From Luzula sylvatica (Eukaryota > Streptophyta > Magnoliopsida > Poales > Juncaceae), in assembly GCA_946800325.1 (NCBI GenBank), contig OX326961.1, positions 5,496,655 to 5,560,654 on the forward strand: a DNA stretch of 64,000 bases. The letters are read 5' to 3'. Under the pieces are notes generated by a model. It was not told the origin of the DNA and did not search any database. It saw nothing but the letters and a program-made list of their open reading frames with translations. Of the stretch, positions 46,857 to 58,849 are shown one piece after another. Made by a program: the position numbers and the translations under genes. Numbering within the stretch: the first letter of the stretch is position 1; each line of letters opens with the position of its first letter.

Positions 46857-48979
46857 CTTTCATAGATGAATATAATTTGGGTTGCAATAAGCACATGATG
46901 AGTTGTTCAGAATTATATCTATATAAAGATATGTGTATTACCCATATATAGTACAACACATAAAACTAACATGCATTGTATTTGATTGATCAATAATTAA
47001 ATCATAATTCCTGACATAACATAACCTAGTTACCAAATATCCCTTCTTTCTCCCTATGATAAAACTCAAAAAGTTCAAGATTTCAAATTTCAAACCACTA
47101 TTTTGAGCTCAAAATGGATTCGAAATTCATTTTAATCAATCATTTTGAGCCTCATATTTCTCTCTTTCAACCTTTGCAATGCTGGTCGTCCCCTTGCCGA
47201 GACGAGAATTCATGTTCCGGTTTTTACGAGCTTATATGATGTAGCCAGTTTCCGAAATTCCATAGAACTCGAAGATGAAGAATAGACAAATTCAACAAGA
47301 CAATACAAAATTTATTTATGTTCCCACATAAAATCTTAAAAATATCATTTCTCCGCAGTGTAAAATATTATAAAAATCCATTTTAAATAAGATATAAGTG
47401 CGTGAATTTTACAGGAATATTTTTTTGCAGGATTGTTTTGAGCACCATTTGAAGATAAGTAATTTTTTGTTATTATTTTTATTATGTTTTCTTAGTGGAA
47501 TATCTTGAAAAAATAAAAATAATATCAATAGTGATGCAAATATTTTTTTATTATTTAGCAATAACTCAATTTTTTTGGAAATCAATACGTATAATCATTA
47601 ACGTTTGTTAAAAAAATATTTCAAGAAAATTATCGGTTCCAAAATGAAACGAGAATATCCCTAGTTGAATTATGATTAAACACATACGTTAAAAATAAGA
47701 TGCTCTCAAGTGTAGATATATTTTTTAACCACAAATGAAAAAAGAAGTTATATGACAGATTGTCACCTTTTTATTTTTAATCATACACAATCTTAGAAAA
47801 TATAGAAATATCTATAAATTTATTAGTTGTCACTCGTATAAGTATACAAGTATAAAGTTATGAGTTGCAAAATGTGAAAATAGACAACTATATTTACATA
47901 TATGTAATAAGAAATAATAATGAGAAAAATCATGTAACAGTATTTAAATGATTGATTAAGTAAGGTTTAATTAATAAATGACGCGTGATATACCAAAGTA
48001 TAGCGAACTGCACTAATCCATAAAAAATTAAGTATTATGTTGTAGAATATTCCATTCCTCTGGAGGGATTGCATTAGCGAGAAGATAACAGGTTTTGGAT
48101 TTTGTAATTTATTACCTAACAATAACCAAATTTGTTTATAGATAGACCCAAAGAGAAAAATGGAAGAAATATGAAGATCAATGATGGAGTCAAATTGGGG
48201 GAAACTTCCATAATAATTGATACACATGCTTTGATTCAATACTCCATTTTCAAATGAGCGAAATTGGGGGTACATAATTAAGACTGAATTTGGAGTCTAT
48301 CCCATCCCATGGGCCAAGAGAGAAGAACTGGTTACATCCAATATTTCAATTGCTTCCGGTTTGATTGGTCCCATAATTGTTTTTTGAGAAAAATAAAGTA
48401 GGTTCTTATGCCCTATTTCTATTGTTTGCATTAAAATAAAATAAAAAGTTTTACAATATTAAACAAGCTATTGAAGGTATTTGCGATTGGTCCCATAATT
48501 AAGCAATTGGATTGGTTCCATCCAATTGCTTCCAATTTAATTTGAAGCAAAAATTATTTCCGAAGAAATTGGTTTAGATTAAATCTTATGTAAGCTATTT
48601 AAAGCGTTGAAACTTTTAATTGATTGTAATCTGTAATCACAACTAAAAGCTGCAGAATTGTCATGTGGATTTTCAAAAATTGCATATGTGTGTACATATG
48701 AATATGAATAAGCAACCGGTTCTGGAGTACAAAAAGTTTCAAATTGGTTTACGATGGATTAAATGATATTGTGAATTGTGAACATATGATTTATGATAGA
48801 TTCTATGATTTAAGCAAACGTTGCTTCCGACAAAAATAAGTCTTTCATTTTCCGAGTAATTAGAATTGGGATTAACAAACAAAATTGGAAGTTGCACAAA
48901 CAGAAAAAATATTTTCAGCTAAAATTAGAATTACAACTTAAACTTCCCCAAAGTTCTTTAATTCTATGAATGAGATTTT

Positions 48980-49413
48980 TCAGCATTAAAAGATTGTTTT
49001 GAATCGAAAAACAAAATTTCTTAGTGTTTGTAAAATATGGTAAAAAATTATGTAGTAAAAGATAAGATACAAATGATCTAAAAACATGTTATTTGAAATC
49101 CTCAAAATGTTAAAATATTGTTTTGAATCGAAAAATAAAGTTTCTTAGTGTTTGTAAAATTTGGTGAAATTTTTTGTAGTAAAAGATACGATACAAATCA
49201 TCTAAAAACACGTTTTTTGAACTCCTCAAAACATTAAAAGATTGTTTTGAATCGAAAAACAAAATTTCTTAGTGTTTGTAAAATTTGGTGAAAAGTTATG
49301 TAGTAAAATATACGATACAAATGATCTAAAAACACGTTAATTGAACTCCTCGAAGTGTTAAAAGATTGTTTTGAATCGAAAAACAAACTTTCTTAGTGTT
49401 TATAAAATCTAAT
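48980..49413. repeat. 124-bp tandem repeat, ~3.4 copies
   Basis: GTTTTGAATCGAAAAA starts at 48996, 49120, 49244 and 49368, exactly 124 bp each time. Units share TTTCTTAGTGTTTGTAAAAT and GATACAAAT(G/C)ATCTAAAAACA. Copies differ at several positions, so the array is moderately old, yet no indels have accumulated. No coding potential is seen. Confidence 0.93.
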
Positions 49414-49429
49414 TTTCTTATGAAATTAT

Positions 49430-49740
49430 CATTAAAATCTAGAAATAACGATATAATACGACAAATTTTTCAAAAAAAACCATGTATTTAAAAAAAAATG
49501 AAATTATCACATATATCCCTAATAAATATGAAACTTATATACCCGTATGAATATATGAAACTAATGATATAATTTGACAAATATAAAAAGTCTATATTTA
49601 CAAAAAAACCTAAAATTTGCATGAATACCCCTACAAAAATATGAAATTACCATATATAATCCTATAAAAATATGAAAGAAATGACATCATATGAGAAGCA
49701 TTAAAAAATATATATATAATTAACATGTATCAAAAAACTG

Positions 49741-49781
<41 letters not shown>

Positions 49782-50290
49782 GAAATTAATGATATAATAT
49801 GAGAAGTTGAGATCTATCATAAAAAGCCTCTATATTTTTAAAAAACTGAAACTATTATGTATCCCTCTACAAAAATATTAATTATCATATATATCCCTAT
49901 ACAAATCTCAAATTAATGATATAATATGTGAAATTAAATAAAAACTGTATTTGAAAAAATAAAAAAATTAGCATGCATAACTCTGGAAAAAACATAAATT
50001 ATCATATTTACCCCTACAAAAAAATATGAATTAATGATATAATATGAAAAATATTTAAAAAATCTGAAATTATCATGTATAACCTTACAAAAATCTGAAA
50101 TTACCATATATTATAATGATCTTAAATTAATGATATCGCATGAGAAATATTTAAAAAGTCCTTACATTTAAAAAAACTGAAATTGTTATGTATGCCGTTA
50201 CACAAATCTGAAATTATCATATATGCCGCAATAAATATCTTACATTAATGATATAGCACAGAAAAATATAAAAAAGCCCCTATATTTACT
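49430..50290. repeat. Degenerate ~115-bp tandem repeat
   Basis: The word (T/C)TAATGATAT recurs near 49562, 49785, 49915, 50032, 50128 and 50247, with diverged versions near 49446 and 49680, so steps are about 96-130 bp. Between them lie repeated GAAATTATCATATAT-CCC-TACAAAAATATGA phrases. Related phrases recur at 50820-50900 and 58850-59095, so this is a dispersed family. It directly follows the 124-bp array. Confidence 0.7.
49744..49779. repeat. (TA)n microsatellite
   Basis: An uninterrupted TA run of about 36 bp within the degenerate tandem repeat. Confidence 0.95.
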
Positions 50291-51816
50291 GAACATTTCG
50301 CGAAATATTATCATGCTTGATTTTGAGTAAATTTCGCTAAATATTATCATGCTTAATTTTTGAGTATTCAATTTTGTGTGTGTGAATAATTCAACAAACA
50401 GTAGATATACTCTCTTAATTAGAAAGTTTCAAAATACAACATCATCTAAAATGCCAAAAGAGTATTTTATAGCAAAAATACATCATACGAATAATGTATC
50501 TTGAATAACAACAAGAAGAGACAAATTTTAGATTAGTTTGATGTACTAAAAATAAGAAAATTATAACCTGTACCAATTTTTGATGCAAGAGCATGCATAG
50601 TTTGAATTTTTTTCTCGCTCCAATTTTTTTTATCCAACAGTTATGAAAGAGCAATCGTTCCAATTTCGTAGACTTTAATATGCTTTAATTTTGCCTCGGT
50701 TGTTTGCACAATTTCGTAGACTATCTGCACATCCTTTAAATAATTACACAACACATATGGTTTGTTTATTTATTCAAAATATTCGTACATTAGGGGAAAT
50801 GGTACTTCAAAAAATGTTCCATAAATCATCAAATTTACAAAAATATCATATATATCCCTAAGTGCTGAAAATGCACAAAATACCCCTGAAAATGAGAATA
50901 ATGTCAATTACACCCTAAAATTTTATGATCTATCATTGATCTTAATTTTAAATCTATCATTGATCTTAATTTACGATTTTCCTAAAATTCGTAAAGGATA
51001 ATTTAATATTTTCCTTTTGCAATTCGAACATAATTCATTTTTTTTTTCTTGTCTGCAAATTTATCGAATGGAAAACAAACTTGATAAGAGGAGTGGTGCA
51101 AAAATCACGAATTGAAATTTCGAAATAATGCATACAATGGTATAATATGTGAAATATCATGTATAATACATTTAAACTATAATTGCTAATAGTTTTTTTT
51201 GACAATAATACAACTATATGAGATTATAAAAAATTATTTACGAATATAAAATATGAATGTTTAATTCCGAAGTAGAGCGATTATCTACGAATAATGAATA
51301 TAGAACTTGAAATGTAGTTCCGATAGTTTGGAAGAGTAATATTTGAATTTTTTGGATAATTTGTGAGTATGAATATTGTGCTGTAATACTATCTAACCAT
51401 TGGCAACATTGTCCCCTCATATCAAAATTGTAGTATCCTGTTCATAGAAAACATTAGTGTAAGATTTATGTCGATGTAGGTATTATATAAAGTTAAGTTG
51501 CAGTAAAAATATTGAGACACAGTAATTGTGCATTGTCACTATCATAATGTTGCTTTGTGTAAAATATTGGCGTACACATCATAAAGTCAAAAAATATCCT
51601 TGAATTTCATACAAGGGTATCGTGCTCACAATTTCGCACTGTTAATCTCCTTAACAGACACCAATTAATGCCATTTAATGAAGAGCAACATGCTTGTCAG
51701 ATCAGATGACTCTCTGCAACTTGAAAAGAGGTATGTTACGTATACGTTACGTACCAGACCTATATTTCATTAATTACACCTCATGATACAATCTCAATCT
51801 TTCAACTATGACTGTA
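50291..51816. other. AT-rich intergenic DNA, no gene seen
   Basis: AT-rich sequence with fragments of the ~115-bp repeat family at 50820-50900 and a near-duplicate ATCTATCATTGATCTTAATTTA at about 50930-50975. Minus-strand ORFs at 50442-50663 and 51238-51420 show no recognisable domain and are treated as chance. Confidence 0.55.
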
Positions 51817-51818
51817 TT

Positions 51819-51986
51819 TTAAATGAGTAATGATACGGACACAAATATCAATCAAAAATATGATACAAATACATAAGTTTGTATTTGATTTATGATTCAT
51901 ATATACATAATTAATATTACAAACTTAATTATTTGTGGCACATTTGTGGTTGATATTTGTGTATCTATCATTACTCATTTTAAATT
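51819..51986. mobile_element. MITE, ~165 bp, ~32-bp terminal inverted repeats
   Basis: The left end AATGAGTAATGATACGGACACAAATATCAA is matched in reverse complement by the right end TTGATATTTGTGTATCTATCATTACTCATT, with only a few mismatches. Both ends are flanked by TTA, consistent with a 3-bp target duplication of the PIF/Harbinger (Tourist-like) type. The interior is AT-rich and non-coding. Confidence 0.7.
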
Positions 51987-52670
51987 CAAAAATTAAGACC
52001 AACACACAACCGGTTATATTAAAAAAAGGGAAATTTACAAAAAAAAACCCTATCTTTTTTGAATATTCTAAAAAATTCCCTATCTTTTTGGAAACTCCAA
52101 AAAAACCCCTCTACCAAACTTTTTTTTTCAAATCCCCCATATGGAGTTAAATTTAACCATGAATGATGTTAAAAAAAATTATGACCAAAATACCCTTCTA
52201 TTTTCATATGTATATTTTTGTTAATTTTTCATTAATTTTATTAGTTTTAAAAAAATTCATAATTATTTTTTAACATATAGTGATTTTACAAAAAAAAAAA
52301 AATTATTAAATGTTGTGTTTGTATAATTTTAACATTTCATTTATTATTCAATAAAAATTAACATCAGATAATAATAAAATAAACACCTTGAAAATATATT
52401 GACAGAAAAATATTTCTTTAAATTTATAGTTTTTTAATTTTCGTTCTTATTTTTTGTATGTTTTTAATAGTTTCATGATATTTTAATTTTTAAATATTTA
52501 AAAGGTGTTCTTTCAATATTGTTGTTCATCTTATTATTATTTTATGTTCGTTTTCAGAAAAATATAAAAATCAAATATATATAATGTATGAATATTAAAA
52601 TTATATAAATATAATATATGATAATTATTTTTTTTTAATTATTATAAGCTAAAAAAAAATTGGAACTTTT

Positions 52671-52679
52671 TAAAAATTA
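52671..52679. other. Target-site duplication, inner MULE, left
   Basis: TAAAAATTA, identical to 55481-55489 on the other side of the element. Nine base pairs is the usual Mutator-like length. Confidence 0.9.
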
Positions 52680-52876
52680 GGGACAATTTCTTTCATATCC
52701 CTCCTAATGTCTCAAATAACAAATTTGTCCCTATAAATTTGTTAATATCAAATTTATCCTTCCCAAGTCTAACTAATATCAAATTTATCCGAATCTAACC
52801 CTTCCCGTTAAACTGAACGTGAACTTTGTGTTTTTACCATCCTACCCTTGAACTGAACGTGAACCCTTATTACCTT

Positions 52877-52915
52877 CTTCTCTCTCTCTCTCTCTATCTC
52901 TATCTCTATGTCTAG
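52877..52915. repeat. (CT)n / CTCTAT microsatellite
   Basis: Pyrimidine run CTCTCTCTCTCTCTATCTCTATCTCTATG just inside the left TIR of the inner element. CT-rich tracts of this kind are common in plant 5' leaders, and the GC-richer segment follows it, so it may mark a captured gene start. Confidence 0.85.
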
Positions 52916-52932
52916 CTGGGCTCCATGTCGCC

Positions 52933-53160
52933 GTGCTTCCTCATCTCTTTCTCGAGGAAGTTGCAGTCCTAGTTCTTGACAGAGAGTCGAATCGGCTCAC
53001 ACATGTGTCCCCTCTCGCTCGCTCAGCTCGACGTCCAACTTTCTCGCTTGGCTCATTGGTCTGTTCCTCTCCGCTATCCAAACCATCGATATGCTGCATG
53101 CTTTATTTAGGTGAGCAAAGAAACAGTGACAATTTTGTACCACACATGATTGAACGGTAA
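52933..53160 (+). pseudogene. Unrecognised ORF in inner MULE, possible captured fragment
   Basis: A 75-codon plus-strand frame (residues MLPHLFLEEVAVLVLDRESN at the start) in GC-richer sequence beside the CT-rich leader. A GGTGAG at 53111 could act as a splice donor. No domain is recognised. Composition differs from the AT-rich surroundings, which favours captured host sequence over chance, but coding is unproven. Confidence 0.25.
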
Positions 53161-54765
53161 TTGAAGGTATTCGTTCTCTTTGTAAATATTATTGATTGCG
53201 TGTCAGGTGAGACTGACAAATATACTGAATCAGGATTAATTATGACTTGATTAGGGTTAATTAAAATTGTATTATGGTCATTTGTGATGAAATATAATTT
53301 ATTTGGGATGAATTAGGTTTAGTTGCTACATAATCAGGGCCAATTGTGCTGATTTATTGTTAATTGGGCATGATTAGGACCAATTGGACTGCTTCAGGAT
53401 GAATTGTGTTGAATCAATGTTAATCGAGAGTGGATTGTGGTCATTAGTGATGCTTTGCAACCTGATTTTTGGATCTTACGAAAGAACCCTAATGGAAATC
53501 ATGTAATTCAAAAGAGTAATTTTTTGTACTGTAGAGGATCACAAAGGTGCATACATTAAATGAAATATCACAACTTTGCAGTGATATTAATAATTATATT
53601 AAATAGTAAGATCATTAAATATGTGCTTAAATGATTGAGTTTATGTAGGTGATATTGACGTGCATATTTGCAGGGAGAACTTTACTAAAAGAAGTCAGAA
53701 AGTAATATTTGTATGGTTTGCAAATTGAGGTTTTTCAAATTGGTGTTGTGTTGGAGACGCAACTTATGCTTCGAAGGGATACATGGTAGCGAAAAAGAAA
53801 TGGGAATCACAAATTTGATATTAGATGTGTTAATTTTGTTCATTTTGAACTTCATTGCTTTTTGTTGTTTTAATGTAATGATCATAATTATTTTGGAACA
53901 ATTTAATGGTAGAGTATTTAGTAATGTAATGGTGATTATGGTGATTATTTTGTGACTATAATTATGATGTAATGATTTATTTTGATGATTGACCATTTGT
54001 GGCTATAATTATTCGGTTGAATTGAAGTTTCGTGACATTTGAGATTGCCATATTTTTATATTTTTGGTTTTTCAAATTATGGTTGTGTAAGATAATTTTT
54101 TCCCAAGTAATTTGCAAATTTATATATAACGTCAAAAACAAATAAATTACAACTCGTCGTAGAGAATATACATTCATGCAGAAATAACTCGTACCAACAC
54201 ATTCTTAACCTTGCCCAAACCCTAATCCTAACCACACAAACATTTATAAACTCTAAATTAACTATCTAAAATTAAGACTTGTTTCCTACCAATTAGCTCT
54301 CGAGACTCCAAATATGTAGATTATGGTGATATTCTTCCACCTTATCTTGATCCCTCTTTTTGTCATCCTATTTGATAAAAAAAATAAGATAATTAATATT
54401 TTATATTAATTTCATATTCGTTTAAGTTCAATATTTCATATTAATTTCATACACAAAAAATATTCATTTAACGAGTAAATAAGTATTATACCTTTCAATT
54501 ACTAGTACTTGCATGACCCGAATGGTACCGGTCAATTACTTGCATGACGGTACCAGTCAGCAGAAGATATACAAATACCCCTATAAAAATGTAAATAAAA
54601 AGGTTAAAACAAAACCCTTGATATGTATTTGGGTAATAGAAGATAAATATGCGCAAAAAACCCTTAATTGAGCCTTGAAAACAAAGGTATAGAAGATCGA
54701 ACTAATTAAAATTTAGCAAATCAAATTCAGTATTGTAATTTCAGCTTGGAAATTTGATTAACCAG

Positions 54766-55125
54766 CTAATTAACTAATTTCAAGAAAGCTAAATTAACTA
54801 ATTTCAAGAAAGCTAAATTAACTAGTTCAGTAAATAAATTTTCGTTACTTCGTAAGTGCAGAGAGAGAGCAGCTTCAGCTTCCTCTTCCAATGATACCGA
54901 TCCCAAGACTGACAGGTCCAGTTCATCCAACTCGATCGAACTCTTTCCTCCAGTAACAAAAGAAGCAGAGGGAGGTATCTCGAGCAATACAAACTTCTTA
55001 GAATACCTTAGCCCATGTTGCTCCAACCAGCTGGTCACCCACAGGTAGTCGCCGCAACCAGCCGAGGCCCATATCCAGTCGCTCCAATCGCTCTTTTCCA
55101 GAGGTTTTCCTTGTCCGCTAGTTTG
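54766..55125 (-). pseudogene. Unrecognised minus-strand exon-like frame in inner MULE
   Basis: The minus-strand frame is open for about 119 codons, from after a TAG at 55126 to a stop at 54766, with the first ATG at 55038 (90 residues, beginning MTSWLEQHGLRYSKKFVLLE). The N-terminal part is hydrophobic and charged in a protein-like pattern, and the middle is acidic (Glu/Leu-rich). The C-terminus is a 24-bp tandem repeat translating to LVNLAFLK twice. The open frame extends upstream of the ATG without a stop, suggesting an internal exon. No family was recognised; captured host exon is the leading inference. Confidence 0.35.
54769..54825. repeat. 24-bp tandem repeat, ~2.4 copies
   Basis: TTAACTAATTTCAAGAAAGCTAAA is repeated twice with a partial third copy. 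It encodes the repeated tail of the minus-strand frame and is a likely slippage product. Confidence 0.85.
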
Positions 55126-55480
55126 CTAAAGCTTAGATTTCTTTGTTCGCCATGGCGCCATGGATTCGGAGGTTATGAGGTAGGGTTGGTTTTGTTAACG
55201 GGTTTTGGGTAATTTTGTTGCACGAGGATTTGGGTATGTTTATTAAAAGGGTATTTCAGTCAATAAAATATAAATTTCACAATTTAATTAGTTTTAAAAT
55301 TTAAAATTCTGTCTACTTTAACATCAATTTAACGGAATGGATAATTTTGATATTATGTAAGTTTGGTATGGATAAATCTGATAGTACTTGTGATTGTTAG
55401 GGACAAATACGATATTAACAATTTAAGAGGGATAAATATGTTATTTAAGAAATTAGTAGGGATATAAAAGAAATTTCCCC

Positions 55481-55489
55481 TAAAAATTA
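55481..55489. other. Target-site duplication, inner MULE, right
   Basis: TAAAAATTA, the exact partner of 52671-52679. Confidence 0.9.
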
Positions 55490-55714
55490 ATACAAATAAC
55501 AAAAATATTTTTTAGTTACTATATATGTAGATGAAGGGTATTTTGGTCATAAAAAAAATTTAACACCATCCATGATTAACTTTAATACCATAGGGAGGTA
55601 TTTGAAAATAAAAATTTGGTAGAGGAGTGTTTTTTGGAGTTTTCAAAAAGATAGGGGGTTTTTTAGAATATCCAAAAAAGATAGGGGTTTTTTTGAAAAT
55701 TTCCCTTAAAAAAC

Positions 55715-58458
55715 GGTAGCAAGGTGGCTCAATATGGGCTGAAAGAAATACAAGAGAGGAACAAGTACTTAGGCCTTAGAAAAAGATGGTTAAGGAAAAC
55801 TTGTTTAAGTCAAAGCATGAGCTATAAATTGAAAACAAAAACACTATGCCTAGGCCCATCCACAAGCTCAAGACAAATTGTTAGAGCTGGCATACTCGAA
55901 TTGTCAGAACTTGAGCAAAACTCTCCAACAGAGTTGAACAAGGGTCCACGAACTATGTGGCATAACGGGTTCGAACCTGGAATGCAATTTAATGGTCACC
56001 AAACCCGGTTTTCAATTTAACTATGTGACAGTTAAGGCGAAAATAATTCAGTGAAAAGTCGAGCTCGAAGGTATTCTGAACAAGATTGGTGTAGCTAAAG
56101 TTCAGATCAATATGGTTTCGAACTAACTCGACTCGATTAACTTTGAGTTGATGTCATCCAAATATTTACTCGGTGCATATTTAAAACATATAAGAATTAT
56201 GAAAGTTGGAAGAAGTCAAAACATTTTCGGATCTAATATAATCTAACTATCATATAACATGCGTAAAACATTACTGAGAACTGGAATCAACTGTATTAAT
56301 TTCTTTTATTTTTTTCAAAAACATTTTCGGATTTAATAATTCAGTAGCGCCCTTTCAAGCAAAGGTCTACCCGGACCTCTTCATTTTTTTTTTTCAATTT
56401 TACAAGTTAGCAAGATATATATTTATTTCGAAGATTAGTCACGAAAAACCTACACAAATCATGTTCAAATATCATTTGATTTACTTGAGATTGAGGGGCG
56501 GCTCAACCTTTTGAAAGACCCTCGGCGAAAATAATATCGGGACATTTGTTTTTTCAGTCCAACAAAATGAAAATTTTATATCAATATACTAAATTAATTC
56601 CATTAACATATACAATAACATTCAAATAAAATAACCATCAACAACAAAAAAAACACCATCCAAATAACGATGAACACAATTTTTCCAAACAATTTGAGAT
56701 TTAACTCGCTACAACACAAATTAAATTGTATAATCAATATCTTCTATTTATCAAAATTTACTGTGAACTTGAATATCAAGAGATGGAATTATAATTTAGC
56801 AAGAGACCTAATAATTGATATTGATATTGCTATTGCTATGTTGTAGTATAATTAGTACATATACAAGGGCCTTGTATATTTTAGGGCTCTCAATCGTGAT
56901 CTGGATGGGATATATGATTGGGCCGGTCCTTATTTGACTTATTTAAATGTCAAAAAATAATATTATGATTCATTTCATTACAATTTACATACCATGAATA
57001 TAAGCCATAAACAATTAATCTTTATTATGTTTTTCATGAACTTGATGAACATGATTCATTGAAATTATATTGCTTACTATGCTATGTATTTTGGTCGTGT
57101 GTGCAAGTGCAAGCTTTGCATGTAAGAATGATATCACTTTGATTTCACGAACATTTTAGGAATATTAATTTCGTATTTTTATTTATTTAATTAGGCTTAT
57201 GGGCCAAAGTAAAATTTCATGTTAGTTACGTAGGGCGGCCGCTCATGAAGGCCTTTGCAACGAGTAAATGATTTCCCATAATATTTAATAATTCTAATAT
57301 TTCATATTTGGTTTGAATATTCTATTTTTGTATATGCAGGTTTTAGAGAACAATAGTTTGATGAAGTATTTCTTGACGCGGCCAACTACAGAAGGAGTTT
57401 CTAGAAGCTCCAAATTACCGAATTACCCCCCAAAAATACACAGATTTTATCATTTAAGAGACTCAAAACCTCTTATTATTGAAATATTATGTTTTTTCTA
57501 TTTTGACATTCATGAGATAAAGAATAAGATCGTTCCCTATTTTTCATATTTTTACATGATTATATTGTTCATGCTATATTACATCCTTACTTTTCATATA
57601 CTAAAGTAAAAATAATAAAATCAAACAAAATTATAATAATATTAAGCTTCAAATAAAAAAAATCCTACCAGCTTTATATGTGCAGATGTTAACATGACTA
57701 ATACAATATTTAACTTTAAATTATTAATATTTTGAAGAAAGAAAGAACAAATCAAAATAAATATGAAAGGACTAAACTAAGCATCTCTTGTAAAATATAA
57801 GCAACACCAATTTAAAATTATTAATCATAATAGCAAGATTCATTGATTTCGTTAATAATATAAACAAACATTAATGTGATTATCATTCAAATTTACAAAA
57901 ATAATTTTATTAGAAAATAAAATTGTATAAATTGTGGGTGTAAATGTTTTAAACTAAATTGTTCATATTCACTGATGTGTACGGAGTTCACAAAATTAAA
58001 AATGACATGGTTCAAGACATTTACTTAAAAATTGATGCAAACTAATAACACAAATAATTGCATAGAAAATATAATACACAAATAACTACATAAAAAATAT
58101 GTATTGAAATATTAAATATAAAAAACATCGAACGAGGACGAACATACATTACAAAATGTATTCATTAATAAAAATGACGATGCAAATTAAATAAAATGTT
58201 TGGGTATTAAAAATAAAAAGTTAGGATATTAAATAATTAATTTGTGCATCAGTACAAAAGCGTCATTTTTTTAATATAAACCTTCTCTATTTATTATAAA
58301 AAAAACAGTTTGGGCAGTTTTTGATATAATTATGAAAAAAATACTCGTGCTTTTTTCATAATAAGGATATACAATTCAACTTGAGTTTCACTATGACATA
58401 TAATACTTTCCCGCTATATGCTAAATTTGGCATATAAACTTTTCGCTATGAAAATTAA
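55715..58458. other. AT-rich intergenic DNA, no confident gene
   Basis: AT-rich sequence after the nested elements. A plus-strand 98-codon ORF at 55724-56020 shows no domain. Words such as GAGGGGCGGCTCAACC (56494) and TAGGGCGGCCGC (57231) resemble hAT-type ends but could not be paired. Nothing else is recognised. Confidence 0.5.
57313..57609 (+). pseudogene. Possible hAT-type N-terminal relic
   Basis: A frame of about 98 codons follows a TTTTGTATATGCAG acceptor-like site (57327-57340). An internal ATG at 57361 starts MKYFLTRPTTEGVSRSSKLP, which resembles the short basic N-terminus (M-x-x-Y/F-F-x-R) of plant hAT-like zinc-finger transposase relatives. It degenerates after about 40 residues into low-complexity hydrophobic sequence. 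Weak resemblance only. Confidence 0.2.
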
Positions 58459-58541
58459 ATATAATGAGCACGAGTTTTATGATGAAATATAATGAGCACG
58501 AGTTTTATGATGAAATATAATGAGCACGAGTTTTATGAAAA
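58459..58541. repeat. 28-bp tandem repeat, 3 copies
   Basis: ATGAGCACGAGTTTTATGATGAAATATA starts at 58464, 58492 and 58520, exactly 28 bp apart. The third copy degenerates at GAAAATG. Confidence 0.92.
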
Positions 58542-58849
58542 TGAAATATAAGTAGCTAATACACCGTGTAATATGATGAACACCCGTACAACGCAAGGTC
58601 TCTTGCTTCAACGTGTTCAATTTATCTCTTGCATGTAATATGATGAGCACCAGTATATACCAGTTCTATGTGTTTTGCTTCAACGCAAGGGTCTTGCGTG
58701 TCGATACTCAATTCAGAAGAGCACTAAAGCCTCGTAATAAGGTCTCTCTGATTTTCAGGTTCGTTGTAGATTATTCAAAAGCAAATCTGTTAGAAGAAAA
58801 ACAAATCAAATATACGCAATCAAAATGTGAAATATAATGAACACCCCTA

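Larger units (their letters stand above)
42704..48979. other. AT-rich intergenic DNA with small inverted-repeat elements
   Basis: About 6.3 kb of AT-rich sequence without a credible gene. At 44640-44705 the minus strand has an acceptor-like TTTGTAG before a short open segment, which may be a stray exon-like match. A minus-strand ORF at 47967-48275 has no recognisable domain. A CAATTG-rich near-direct repeat (GATTGGTCCCATAATT) occurs at about 48362 and 48485. Inverted-repeat elements are listed separately. Confidence 0.55.
52680..55480. mobile_element. Inner Mutator-like element, 2.8 kb, perfect 9-bp TSD
   Basis: Terminal inverted repeats run from 52680 (GGGACAATTTCTTTCATATCCC) to about 52815 and from about 55322 to 55480 (GGGATATAAAAGAAATTTCCCC). 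The target duplication TAAAAATTA is exact at 52671-52679 and 55481-55489. The element lies inside the right TIR region of the outer one, so it inserted later. No transposase is recognisable. The interior contains CT-rich and exon-like GC-richer segments at both ends (52870-53110 and 54840-55200), which suggests captured host sequence as in Pack-MULEs. Confidence 0.88.
52028..55705. mobile_element. Outer Mutator-like non-autonomous element, split by an insertion
   Basis: Terminal inverted repeats of about 200 bp: left from 52028 (GGGAAATTTACAAAAAAAAA), right ending at 55705 (TTTTTGAAAATTTCCC). Shared internal words include AAAAGATAGGG, TTTGGTAGAGGAG and AAGGGTATTTTGGTCAT. The flanks TTAAAAAAA (52019-52027) and TTAAAAAAC (55706-55714) match at 8 of 9 bases. 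Long GGG-starting TIRs and 9-bp duplications are characteristic of plant MULEs. Removing the inner element leaves about 0.87 kb with no coding sequence. Confidence 0.8.

Noticed and set aside
47967..48275. 102-codon minus-strand ORF
   Set aside because: No recognisable domain, no promoter or codon signal distinct from the AT-rich flanks; treated as chance.
53685..54177. Short ORFs on both strands inside the inner MULE
   Set aside because: Low-complexity Ile/Leu/Asn-rich translations of AT-rich DNA, overlapping in antisense, with no motif.
55950..55990. tRNA-like T-arm GGGTTCGAACCTGG
   Set aside because: No A box or cloverleaf could be formed with upstream sequence, so neither a tRNA nor a tRNA-derived SINE is supported.
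56490..57260. hAT element bounded by GGGGCGGC-type words
   Set aside because: The candidate ends could not be paired as inverted repeats, and no 8-bp duplication was found.
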